DNA from: Rheinheimera sp. SA_1
GTDB taxonomy: Bacteria > Pseudomonadota > Gammaproteobacteria > Enterobacterales > Alteromonadaceae
Direction of reading: 5' to 3'
DNA: 64,000 bases
Assembly (NCBI RefSeq): GCF_001669775.1
Contig: NZ_LXWK01000011.1
Span: 992,001 to 1,056,000, forward strand
This document shows, one piece after another, positions 11,001 through 21,800 of the stretch. A model generated the notes under the pieces. It was not told where the DNA came from and made no database searches. It was given only the letters and a program-made list of their open reading frames with translations. Within the stretch, counting starts at the first letter, position 1. Each line of letters begins with the position of its first letter. A program made the position numbers and the translations under genes.

Positions 11001-11398
11001 CCGCTGCTATCGTAAGTGGTGCGCAAAATTTCATGACGGCTAACCAGTGTATGCAAGGCATTTTTCAGTAAAGTCAGCTCCAGAGGTCCGTTCAGCTCAA
11101 GAGCCACAGACATATTATAATGCGCACTGCCTTGTTCCAGTTGGTCGATGTACCACAGACGTCTTTGACCGAAGGACAATGGAGCTGTCTGCTCATGCAA
11201 CGCAGTAATGCGGGTGCTTTGCTGTCGGTGTTGATGTTGCAACAGGTAATCGATTAACTCTGATTTGTACTGTCGTAATTGCTGCAACAGTGATTCCGTT
11301 GGCATATCATCAAACACTACCTCCAGTTTAGAGTCTTGCACCGCTAGGCTAACGCCTTGTTCGGCGCAAAGTGCAATGATCTGTTCTGTTAAGTTCAT
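8048..11398 (-). CDS. NRPS-B: single-module synthetase, TubC-C-A(Gly-like)-T
   Basis: An 1116-residue one-module NRPS. Residues 1-55 resemble a TubC-type N-terminal docking domain. C has HHIACDG near 201. A has YTSGSTG near 664, and pocket residues D-I-L-Q-Y-G-M-V-W. This is close to the Gly code DILQLGLIW but differs at two or three lining positions, so Gly is likely rather than certain. The T domain (FFDLGGHSI) sits near 1049. There is no epimerization or thioesterase domain. The C-terminus is a short acidic and hydrophobic tail ending EEFIL, the kind of short motif that upstream NRPS subunits present to a TubC-type beta-hairpin docking domain; NRPS-C begins with such a domain. The gene lies 14 bases after the ATP-grasp-like gene and its stop overlaps the NRPS-C start. 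The three NRPS proteins therefore probably act in gene order. Confidence 0.95.
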   Translation of the reverse strand: MNLTEQIIALCAEQGVSLAVQDSKLEVVFDDMPTESLLQQLRQYKSELIDYLLQHQHRQQSTRITALHEQTAPLSFGQRRLWYIDQLEQGSAHYNMSVALELNGPLELTLLKNALHTLVSRHEILRTTYDSSGTRQIIQPQAQMPMCELDWSDQPSEQQLADLFVSEQLLPFVLTTEIPIRVTLVKLAEQRHVLLLIVHHIACDGLSLGIIVQELASCYRDLLAGDPLSLPSLTVQYSDYAYWQQANQDLFEQQLGFWRSHLAEAPAIHRLSTDRPRPPQQSFTGDCVSTKLSAEVVSQIHHCCQQFDVTPFMLCYSVFALLIARYSDEQDVLIGCPVANRHQSVIEPLVGYFANTVVMRSRLQAGHTFSQLLAETKTMVLDVFQHQEVPFEMVVERVQPERNLAYSPLFQLMFSFHSHGKAELSLSGLQLAELSLKAKTVKTDLELAITVTADGYQLDWNFSTALFDASSLARLAASYAVLLQAVLADPARALAVYPVMQASDETLLQQWGGLKPADRQAVQGIQEQTLHQLFTNSVQRQPDKIALQCEGRQLTYLQLDGLSDQVACYLQAQGVSAGQVVAVEMGRTEWLVVALLGVLKAGACYLPLEPGYPQHRLDYMRQDSQVSLTLNDAVVEQVISGVAMSAAQQMPVVDGQSLAYILYTSGSTGQPKGVMVSHHSAVHFLQTMAAQLQGGGTWLAVTGVAFDISVLEIFGSLAFGLTLVLWSPDQSQSVAEAIVTNRVSHLQCTPSFAQMHLSGLAAKHQLQSLQQLYIGGEVFPPMLAEQLLQLTSAQIHNMYGPTETTVWATSYQVQSHVAAIPLGKPLPGYQLKVLGQDAQLLPPGAAGELYIGGPGVAAGYLNQPELTRQRFVQCPNTQSCWYRTGDKVRWMQDGQLQFLGRLDAQIKLRGHRIEPDEIAMQLSKHPSVSTSVVLLEQLAQEGARLVAYIQPASWPIAEAELINQCKTFLAQQLPSYMIPAAFMVLEKLPLTLNGKLNKAALPSSQNLAVSQNFRGPQSETEHALVLIWAELLAVPAAQINCQSSFFDLGGHSILLTRLLAALQEQFGLRLTIREVFEHANIESLAVIIDQRQLPAGGDTFNLLSQTDVGQSEEFIL

Positions 11399-11412
11399 AT
11401 TTAGCCCGCCTG

Positions 11413-12834
11413 CTATAAAGTCATTTTTAGTTTTTGTGGTTGTTGTTCTGTCACAACAAATTCAACTGCGCCCCGCGCCAGATTTATTACCGTATCCTCA
11501 TGAGCAGCCGGTACTCCACGACACCAGGCACCGGCATACCGGTTATCAAATCCAAAAATACCCCACACCATCCGGTAACTGTTAAAACCTGATCGCTGGT
11601 CGGCACTGGCAACTAAATCCGGCGCGCAGTATTGCTGGATTAGCCAGTCCGGATCCTGTTGATGTTGTTGATAAAAGGCTATCCAATCTGCCGCCGGTAC
11701 TGAATGCCCTACCAGCACATCTTTACCTTGCATGGAACGGGATTTTTTAAATACCAGCTGTTGCTGTTGGTCACTGACAAATGTCTTGGTTGGATAGATT
11801 TGCCCATGATAACTCACGGTTGGTTGTGCCAGCTTCGCTGACCAAGGTATGTGATCCTCAACAAGCTGCCATTCTGCGTCGCTCAGGATTTGCCGACTTC
11901 GCGGTTCATGCAATAACGCAAACAACATCTTCACCGACAACAAAGTCAGACGCTCACTGTCGGGATAATAGAATTTATTTTTTTCCGAATACCCCTGCAA
12001 TTTTGCCTGGAAACTGATGGGCAACTCATCACCTTTCACTATCGGTAATAACAATGTATCCATTACAGTACCCTGCCAGGCAATATTGCCGTCGGCTAAC
12101 CACTCAATGTTATCTAAATCATTAAAAATCGTTAGAGTTGCATTGGGATATTGCTCAGGACGGGTCAACATGACCATCTGATACAGATGGTCATGGACCC
12201 GCTGCAGATTTGCTGTCGCGGTAGCTGGCAAATAAATAAATACATTGCCTTGCGCTGCAAATCCTTTCAGACGCCAGATCGATTGCCAGACCGCCTTAAA
12301 CGTATTTTCTGAGATCCGCCGGTATTTATGATTCCAATGTTTGACTTCACCAATGTGATCCAGCACTTGCCTGATCTCAGGATATAGCCAGTCAGACCAC
12401 CAGCCTCCGAGCGACGAGCCGACATTCAGCTCAACCAGCTTCAGTTGTTGCCCGGCCATTATCGCGTCATAACGACACATCAGATCTGCGGTGTCAGGGC
12501 CCTGACTCCCGAATCGCTGTAACATCAACTCTGAAATTCCAAGATACTGACAAACCCACTGTGGATCATGTTGATAGTAGTAACGCAGCACTTTGCTGAA
12601 CACTGATGGCATACTTTCAACCACCCGCGAAAAACAGCGGATGATCCGCTCGTCAATAACAACGGGCCAGGGGCTTACGTTATAACGAAAATCACTGATG
12701 AAATCTGAGATACTGCTGTTAGCATCATCAAAAGCTAAGTGGGCTAGGCTGGCGTTGTTCTGCAACAAAGCTGCCAGCTCAGCGAACAGATTTGAGTAAT
12801 AACTATTGTCGCTCTGGTGCTGACCAACCGTCAT
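11413..12834 (-). CDS. ATP-grasp-like protein inside the NRPS operon
   Basis: A 473-residue soluble protein between NRPS-A (10-base gap) and NRPS-B (14-base gap), so co-transcribed with them. I do not recognise a named family with certainty. Features recall circularly permuted ATP-grasp enzymes of the glutathionylspermidine-synthetase type: R-Y-D followed by KLVELNVGSSLGG (about 121-143); a Lys-rich strand and Gly-containing loop, LVFKKSRSMQGKDVLVG (about 361-377); a strand with DWLIQQYCAPD; and a late SYRMVWGIFGF...AGAWCRG segment resembling the R-x-x-V...G-x-x-R end of ATP-grasp domains. If correct, it would use ATP to join a carboxylate to an amine, either making an unusual building block or modifying the peptide. 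There is no signal peptide or membrane segment. The fold call and any substrate are inference. An inactive or scaffolding role is possible. Confidence 0.55.
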   Translation of the reverse strand: MTVGQHQSDNSYYSNLFAELAALLQNNASLAHLAFDDANSSISDFISDFRYNVSPWPVVIDERIIRCFSRVVESMPSVFSKVLRYYYQHDPQWVCQYLGISELMLQRFGSQGPDTADLMCRYDAIMAGQQLKLVELNVGSSLGGWWSDWLYPEIRQVLDHIGEVKHWNHKYRRISENTFKAVWQSIWRLKGFAAQGNVFIYLPATATANLQRVHDHLYQMVMLTRPEQYPNATLTIFNDLDNIEWLADGNIAWQGTVMDTLLLPIVKGDELPISFQAKLQGYSEKNKFYYPDSERLTLLSVKMLFALLHEPRSRQILSDAEWQLVEDHIPWSAKLAQPTVSYHGQIYPTKTFVSDQQQQLVFKKSRSMQGKDVLVGHSVPAADWIAFYQQHQQDPDWLIQQYCAPDLVASADQRSGFNSYRMVWGIFGFDNRYAGAWCRGVPAAHEDTVINLARGAVEFVVTEQQPQKLKMTL

Positions 12835-12844
12835 ATGAATGCTC

Positions 12845-15800
12845 CTAAATCAAAATTTTCTTCAGACTGTCGGTGACAGTCCTTGGGTTGACGACGTCTT
12901 CCATTTGTTTCAGCCGCGATATGCGTGTTGCTTGATAGCGGACTGTCCTATTGGCAAACAGCTCCTGATAACTCAAAACCAGACCAAAACGTTCTGATAG
13001 CTGATGCTGCAACTGAGTTATCAATAACGAATGACCACCCAACTCAAAAAAGCAACTGGTGACCCCTAACTCTGTAGGTTCTAGCTGTAATAACTCCCCC
13101 CACAGCAGACATAATTGTCGCTCTGTCTCGTTGGCCGGCGGGACACGTTCTGTTTGTACGGCGATCAGATCAGGTTCAGGTAAAGCCTGTCGATCGACTT
13201 TGCCATTTGGCCGTAACGGCAGGGCATCGACAAAAATATAGGCCGACAGTTGCATGTAAAAGGGCAAACTAGCTCTGACTTGTTCGACGAGTTGTTCCCG
13301 AATTGTCGCTTGCGTTTGCGCGGTCTCCGCAACAACCAGATACGCGATCAAAAGCAGTTGCTCGCCTCGCGGCCAAGGGCGAACATAACAATTTTGCACG
13401 GCTGGATGACGAATCAACAATGCTCGGATCTCACCAGGCTCTACCCGATAACCACGAATTTTAATCTGATCATCCCGTCGCCCTAGACATGAAATGTCGC
13501 CATCGGACCGGCGGAGCCCAAGATCACCAGTACGGTACACACGACCTGCGGAGCTATCTATAAAAGGTGAATTCGCAGTTTCCGATAGGTAACCATTGGC
13601 AAGCGCACAACCAAGCACCGCAATTTCACCAACAACGTGATCAGGGGCTGGTAAACCATCATCGGCCAGAATACAAACATCGGCTCCTGTAATCGGAAGC
13701 CCTAAAGTAACCCAGTGTTGTTGCAAATCGAGATAGATTTCTTTAACCAGTACATCAGACATGACCTCAGTCGAGCCATACAAATTAAACAATCTGAGCT
13801 CAGGAAAACAATTCAACACTGCATTAGCATGTTGCTGCAGTAACGGTTCCCCACTGACAAACCAGTAATGCAAAGGCATCTGCTGTTGTTCCTGCAACGT
13901 GCAGGCAACATCCGTCAGCGCTTTCATCAACGACGGGGCTGTCACCAACCGCCGGATCTGGTGGTGTTTTAACCAATGCCAAAGCCGAGTTGTATCGCGC
14001 ACCACATCACGATCACATAAAATTAAATGCGCACCGCCACACAAAGGAACCAGCAACTCCCAGACTCCCCGGATAAATGCCATCGACGTAATATGAGCTA
14101 CCGGCTCTGCAAGCTGATATGGGTAGGCAGTTAACATCCATTGCACCCGATTCATCGTTGCTGCACAAGTGCCGACGACCCCTTTAGGTAAACCCGTCGA
14201 ACCGGACGTGAAGATAATATGAGCTTCGTCCATCGCACTACGGGCAACAGCCTGAAAGTTATCGGCAGTCTGAGTCAGTTGAATGTGCACAGCCGGAGCA
14301 TCAATACACACAACCTGCCCCTTAAAGCTGCTACACAACAACGGACAAGCCTCCTGACTTGCTATATCGGTCAGCAGCAGCGTCGGCGCTGCGTTGTTAA
14401 GCATATAAATTAATCGGCTTTCCGGCAGTTCCTGACTTAAAGGTACATAGGCACCACCGGCCTTGAGAACAGCCAATATGCTGATGATACGCTGTGCGTG
14501 TCGCTGAGTTAGAATCGCGGCACGCTGACCGGCAGAAAACCCATGGTCATGCAGATAATTGGCAAGCTGATTAACTTGACAGGCTAACTCTCTGTAACTG
14601 TATTGATGGTCTCCGTCACTCAGCGCGGGCTGAGCAGGACGCTGTTGCGCCTGAAGTTCCAGCAATTGCCATATTTGATAGTCCTCTGCAACATTCTGCT
14701 GCGGTACTGGCCAGTCCGGGCGGTTGAGCCAGCCAAATTGTAATACTGGGGTCTGTGGAGCCTGGCACAACTGCGTCAGCAGATGGACAAACTCACTGGC
14801 ATAAAAACTTAATGTTTCATGGGCAAACAAAGCTTCATTGTAAACCCAGCACAACTGAATGCCTTTAGCTGTGTCGCCGCTGACATACAAAGTCAAATCA
14901 TACTTACTACTCTGCGGCAGTTCAGCCTGCAGTTGCAAGCGGCAATCATCCAGCAGTAGTGTCGGCAGCTCAGTATTATTGTAATTAAGTAAGATTTGAA
15001 AAATTGGCGATTGATATAAATCTCTAACCGGATTTATTTTTTCGACAATTGCTTCAAACGGCACATCCTGGTATGGCAAAGATCGGATATGTTGTTCGCG
15101 AGTTCGCTCTAACAACAACGACCAAGCGGGATTGTCAGCAAATTCGGTCCGGTACACCGTGGTGTTTAACAATAAACCAACCAAAGGTTGTAACTGATGA
15201 TGTTGTCGGCCATCAACAGGCGCACCAATCACCACATCATACTCATGACTCAGACGGCCAATATGCAATGCCAAAGCCGCCTGTAACAACATAAACAACG
15301 TCACACCAGCACTGTGTAATTGCGCCTCAAGTTCCCGGCATAACGCACTGGGCAACTCTTGTTTCAGCTGAGCACCTCTGCTTGGTTGGGTATGACGCGG
15401 ACCAGCCAATGGCAAACGGTGCACCGGTGGCGCATCAGCCAGCAATTGCTGCCAGAATGCCGTTTGACTGCTCAGGTATGCGTGACCAAACCTAGCCCGT
15501 TGCCAGCGGCAGAAATCGGCATAACTAACTGGCAGCGGAGGCAGTTGCTGCACCTCACATTTGACCAAGGCCTGATATGCGCTCAGAAACTCTTGTAATA
15601 ACAGCGGGATCGAACCGCCGTCTGCAACCAGATGGTGCATCGTTAGTAACAATATTCCTGCTGGTCGTTCAACACTGTCTGACGCTGAATTCGGGCTGGC
15701 TAGTTGCAGATAGGTCAGACGCATTAGCATCTCAGTAGCCGAATTAAACGTATAAGCAGCATGTTCCTGACGTAAACGTTGCACTTCCTGTTGCTGCTGT

Positions 15801-18800
15801 TCAGGCGCCATCGATGACAAATCAACGTGACAAAATGGTACCTGCGTATCAGCATGACGCTGCAGGAGCGGCTCTCCCTGATGAAGCACAAACCGATATT
15901 GTAAGATCTGTTGTCGTTGGACTAAAGCCGTCAGTGCCGAAGGCACCCATTCTGGCTTGAACTTGCCAAATATGGTCAAAGCTGCCGACATATTAAAAGC
16001 ATCATCTAAGGGTGCCAACTGTGTTAAGAACCAGATCCTTTGCTGGGCAAAAGATAACGGACAAGGCTCATCGATATCAGCGCTTACTGGAATAAGCTGT
16101 GCTGCGGTTGGTTGTGCAGCCAGCTGAGCTGCCAGCAAACGAATTGTCGGATACTGGAAAATCATCTGCACCGTGCAGTCCAGATGTAGCGACCGACTAA
16201 TCTCACTGCTAAGCCGGACCGCGAGTAAAGAGTGACCGCCTAACTGGAAAAAATGCCCGGTGACACTACATGTAGCAAGTGGATGATCTAACACCTTCGC
16301 CCAAATTGTCCTCAACTGAGCTTCTTGTAGGGTCGCTGGCTCCACTATGGCAGAGCCTGAGGATTCACTTAATCGGCTGAGCGCTGCTTTATCAGTTTTC
16401 CCATTTGGTGTCAGTGGCATTGCCGCCAACAGCTGGATTGTTGACGGTTGCATATATTCAGGCAACTGTTCCGTTAAATGGACACACAATTGCCGCTGCA
16501 CCTCTGAGTCTGCTTGTCCAACTCGAGCAACCACAAAAGCCCGTAACTGGCGATGCTCACCGTCACCAGAGGCCAGTACACAAGCTTCACTAACCGCAGG
16601 CAGTTGCAGGATAACGTGTTCGATCTCCCCCAACTCCAGTCTATAACCACGGATCTTGATTTGATCATCAAGACGCCCCAAAAACGCCAGATTTCCTTGC
16701 CGATCGGCATATCGCACTAAATCACCGGTACGATACAACATTCCCTTGCCATAAGGATTTGCAATAAATCTTTCGTCGGTGAGTGCCGATTGCCCCAGAT
16801 AGCCTGCAGCAACACCATCGCCGCCTAGATATAGCTCACCGGCTACCCCAAATGGTAGTAATTCCTGGGACTTGGATAAGATGTAAGCTTGGCTGTTACC
16901 GATCACTTGACCTATAACCGGGCTACCAGAAACTGGTTGCTCAAACACAGCACAAGTTGAATAAGTAGTGTCTTCAGTCGGTCCGTAGAGATTGCAGACT
17001 TTTCCAATACCAGAGGCTAACAACTGGTTTAACAACTCAGCTTTTAGCGGCTCTCCGGCCAAATTGACCACTTTGACCGTATTCGGTAATGCCTTCTGCT
17101 CATACAAAGTACGGATCGCCGAAGGAACTGTGTTAATTAAAGTTACCGCCGGTTGTATAGTCAGTAATGCGAGTGCGTTATCGACTAACACACACTGGTA
17201 GCCAAAGCATAAAGGCAAAAACAGTTCAAAGACGGACAAGTCAAAACTGAGTGATGTGCTTGCTAAAACCTGTTTTAATTCTGATGCAGAATACTGTCTC
17301 GCAGCCCAGTGCAACATCGCCACTGCATTGCTGTGACGGATGACGACACCTTTAGGCTGACCAGTTGAGCCCGAGGTGTAGATGACATAGGCAATATCTT
17401 GCGCACCGACAGTCAGCAACGGAGCCTGGACCTGACGTTCTTTCACCATATCTGCAGCGTCCAGCACCAGGCGCTGCTCAACCTGCAGCATTTCAGCCAG
17501 ACCTTGATTCGTCAACAGCAGCTTGATCTGACTGGCTGTAACAATATGTTGTTGCCTGCTCACCGGATAAGCCGGATCAACCGGAACATAACCAGCTCCG
17601 GCTTTAAGCACAGCCAATACGGACACAACCATGGTAATATCGCGTTGACAACAAATGCCGATCAGATCTCCCCGATTCACTCCTAAATGTATCAACCTTG
17701 TAGCCAATGCATTCGCCATCTGATCCAGATCGGAAAAATGCCAGTCAACGCCCTGAACCTGCAAGGCAATGTGTTGTGGCCGTGAACTTACCTGCGCTGC
17801 AAACAAAGCCGGAATCGTAGCGGTACGGTCATACTCAAAGCTGTTGTGATTCAGTGTTTGCAACAAAAAATGTCGCTCAGACTCAGGTATTCCGCTGATC
17901 CGGTGCAGTGGCGCTGACAAGATATTGCTGGCACCAGATAACTGTGCAGCTGTAAGCTCTTCCAGGATAAGATGATATTGCTGACTCAGTTGCTCAATCT
18001 GACCAGCGGTAAATATACTGCTGTCGTAGAGCCAGCAAATACTCGCTTGACCATCAGCCTCGGTTATTTCGACTTCAAGCTCATATTTTAACAGTCGTTG
18101 CTCTAAGGGATACCAGGACAGGGACCCACCAGATGAGAGTACATCAACCGCAGACTTTTCAAGATAAGTCAGCAGAATCTGGCTCAAAGGCAAATAGTGG
18201 CTATCGCGCTGCACTTGGCAGGCTTCGACCACTAAATCAAATGGCAGCTCCTGATGCTGTTGGGCTGAAAGATGTACATCTCGCACATGTTGCAAAAACT
18301 GCCCGATAGTTGGCTGTGCTGTATTTACCCTCAGCACTAAGGTATTGACAAAAAAGCCGATCAGTTCAGCTAGTTGTGGCAAAGTTCGGTTTGAAATTGG
18401 TGTGGCAATCAATACATCCTGACAATTACCCGCCCGACTGAATGAAAGCGCCAACGCGGCGTGCAGCTGCATAAACACCGTCATCTGTTGCAAACGAGCC
18501 GCATGCCGAAGCTGTCCCAGTAGTGCGGCCGGCAGTATTTGTTTGAACAACCCAACCTTCACTGGCTTTTCCAAACTGGTTACGTTCACCGGCAGACTAT
18601 GCCTCAATGGCGCTCCTGCCAATTGCTGCTGCCAGTAATCCCGCTGATGGTTCAGGGCGCCACTGGCCAACTGATGATGCTGCCAACGGGCAAAATCATG
18701 ATATTGCAGTTCAGGAACAGCCAGTTGCGGTATTTGCTTCAGCAGTAACGCCTGCCAAATTTGTTCCAGCTCACGTAACAACAATGGTACCGACTGGCCG

Positions 18801-21800
18801 TCAAACGCCAGATGGTGAATGCAGAACCAAAGCACATACTCAACCTGACTGCCGTATTGCCGACAGATTAGACTGGCACGCAATGGCAGATCATCCGCCA
18901 AATTAAATGACTTTGTCGATTTTTGCTGTAGCAGCTGCAAAAAATCAGACTCAGCCATCTCAGGAATCTGTTCAACAACGAGCTGAAAAGACTCCGCAGC
19001 TAAAGACTGGAGCAGGACATCTGATTCGGTTGTACAATAGACGGACCGGAGGATCTCATGCCGCTGTAACAACATGACCAAAGCCGTCTCTAATAGCGCA
19101 GGCTCCACGGTACCGGTTAGCCGCAATGCAAAAGGCATGTGGTAATTAGCCGAAGAACCCTGCACCAGATGTAGCAACCATAATCGTTGTTGTAATAACG
19201 AAATCGGCGCGGGTTCACTCGATGCAATTGTCGGCTTTATTTGTGGTAATTGGCAGCGTTCGCTATTGTCAACAAACGTCGCCAATTGCCTTAAATTCTG
19301 GCTACCGAAGATCTGATGCAAACTCAGGTTTATCCCATAAGTTTGATTAATCTGGCTGACCAACTCAACAGCTGACAACGAATGTCCACCATTGCCAAAA
19401 AATGAAAGTTGCATATTTATCGATGCCGGCTCCACTCGCAAGACCATACCGACCAATGCAGCCAGTTGGACTTCAATTGGGCTCTCCGGCAGTCCGGCTG
19501 TTGGGATCTGTTGTGATAACTCAAGGGCAGGTAGGGCTTTTTTATTAATCTTCCCATTCGGCGTCAGTGGCAACCCAGCCAAGAAAATCACATGGTCCGG
19601 TACCATATGCGCAGGCAGCTGTGCTGCAAGTTGAGCTTTGACACTTTCAGCGTCTTGCTGCCGGGCAACCAGATAGGCTAATAACCGCTGATCTGCGACA
19701 ACGACCACTGCTTCGGTCACTCCGCTCAAACCGAGCAGCGTGTGTTCAATCTCCCCTGGTTCAATCCGAAATCCTCTTAGCTTAATCTGCTCATCGACCC
19801 GGCCCAGATAAGCCAGCGATCCATCCTGTAGGTAACGAACTAAATCACCGGTCCGATAACAAATTCCGCTGTTGGCATCAAGCCGGACAAACTTCTCCGC
19901 AGTCAGCGCCGGACGCCCTTGATAACCGGCAGCCACACCAGCCCCACCCAGGTAGAGTTCGCCAATGCTCCCCAACGGTACCGGTTTCAGTTGCGCTGAC
20001 AGCACATAAGCCTGGCTGCCAGCAATGACTTTACCAATCTCGGGCACCCTCGAAATACCTGTGTTGAAACATGCCCAGGTTGAGTAGGTAGTATCTTCCG
20101 ACGGGCCATATAAATTGTAGACGAACTGGCAAGATGTCGACTGCAGCAGGTCATTCACTATAGCCGCTGATAAAGGTTCACCAGCCAAATTAACGGTATT
20201 GACTGATTTAGGTACAGCATCAGCCCGCAGCAAAGCACGGATAGCCGACGGCACCGTATTGATCAGACTCACATCAACTTGCTGTTCCAGTAACGACAGT
20301 GGATTGCGAACCAGTACACATTGAAAACCAAAACACAACGGAACAAATAGTTCAAACATCGACAAGTCAAAATTTAACGAGGTGCTCACCAAAACCGACC
20401 TGAGTTGATGATCACTAAAAGTTTGCCGTGCCCAGTACAACAAAGACAACAGGTTTCGTTGTCTAATCAACACGCCTTTGGGCTGTCCGGTCGATCCCGA
20501 AGTGTAAATACAGTACGCAAGCTGTTCTGCATGCATCCCGGCCAGCTGCGGGTTGTGTTTAGGAAATGCTGTCAACTCCGGATGTTGATCTACCACAATG
20601 ACCTGTGTTGCGCCAAATGGATTGGGCAGACCAACCTGTGTTAATACCACGCCAACCTTGCAGTCACTCACGATGTAGGTCAGACGTTGTTCCGGATATT
20701 CAGGATCCAACGCCACAAAGGGTATCCCGGATTTCATTGCAGCCAACACAGCAACAACCATTTCTACAGAGCGATGACAATGTATGCCAACAAACTGCCC
20801 CGGTTGCCACGATAGCTCCAGCAATCGGTGGGCTAACTGGTTTGCCTGAACGTTGAGTGCCGAATAGGTCAGTTGCTGCTTTGCGCAAATCAGTGCGGTC
20901 TTGGCTGGTTCTGCCAGAGCCTGTTGTTCAAAAAGCTGATGGGGCAATATCTGTGTGTCAAACAACAATTCAGGTCCTTCAGACCAGTGCTGCAATATCT
21001 GTTGTTCCTTCGGTGGGATGACCTCGTAACTGTTTATCGAAGCAGTCGGCTGTTCCAACAGTTGGTTGAATAGCAGGTCCAATCGACCCAGCATCAATTC
21101 AATCTCAGTTGCAGAGAAATATAATAGATTAAAATCAACCTGAATTTCGGCCTGTTGAGTATCCCCATACTCCCAAATAGTCAGCATCAACGGGTTTTGT
21201 TGATGCTGATGACTCAGATACACAAGATGAGCTGGTTGCCCATCAAAATCAAGCTGACTGTCAAGCCGTAGATAGTTGAAGCCAATATCATACAGCCATT
21301 CACGCCCGGTACCTTTAACAAATTCACGGAACATTTCACCAACCGGATACCGCTGATGTTTGTAATTTTGTCGACTTTTCTGCGCAATCTGCCTGCAAAG
21401 TTCGTTCAAGGTAGCGTCAGCATCAAGTTCCAATAATACCGGTATCACGCTGACAAAAACACCAAGACTCATTTTGTCCATTTTGCTGCTACGGTTATGC
21501 ACCGGGCAACCGAATAACAATTGATGCTGTTGGTAGCAACGGCTGAAATATATGGCTACCAAGGCATGATACAACTGAGCCACTGGAACCTGCAGTTGTT
21601 TGGCTAAACCTGCAAACGCTAAGCTACGTTTCGCAGAGATTTTCAGTATCTGACGCTGGCTCGGACTAAAAGCAGTGTTCTGTTGACGAAAATGTTGGAC
21701 CTGAAACAATTGTTCCGGGAGATGCTGCAAAGTTTGTTGCCAGTACAACCTGTCTACTTCGTATTTGTCACTGTGATTGTAAGCAATATTCTGTTGTACT

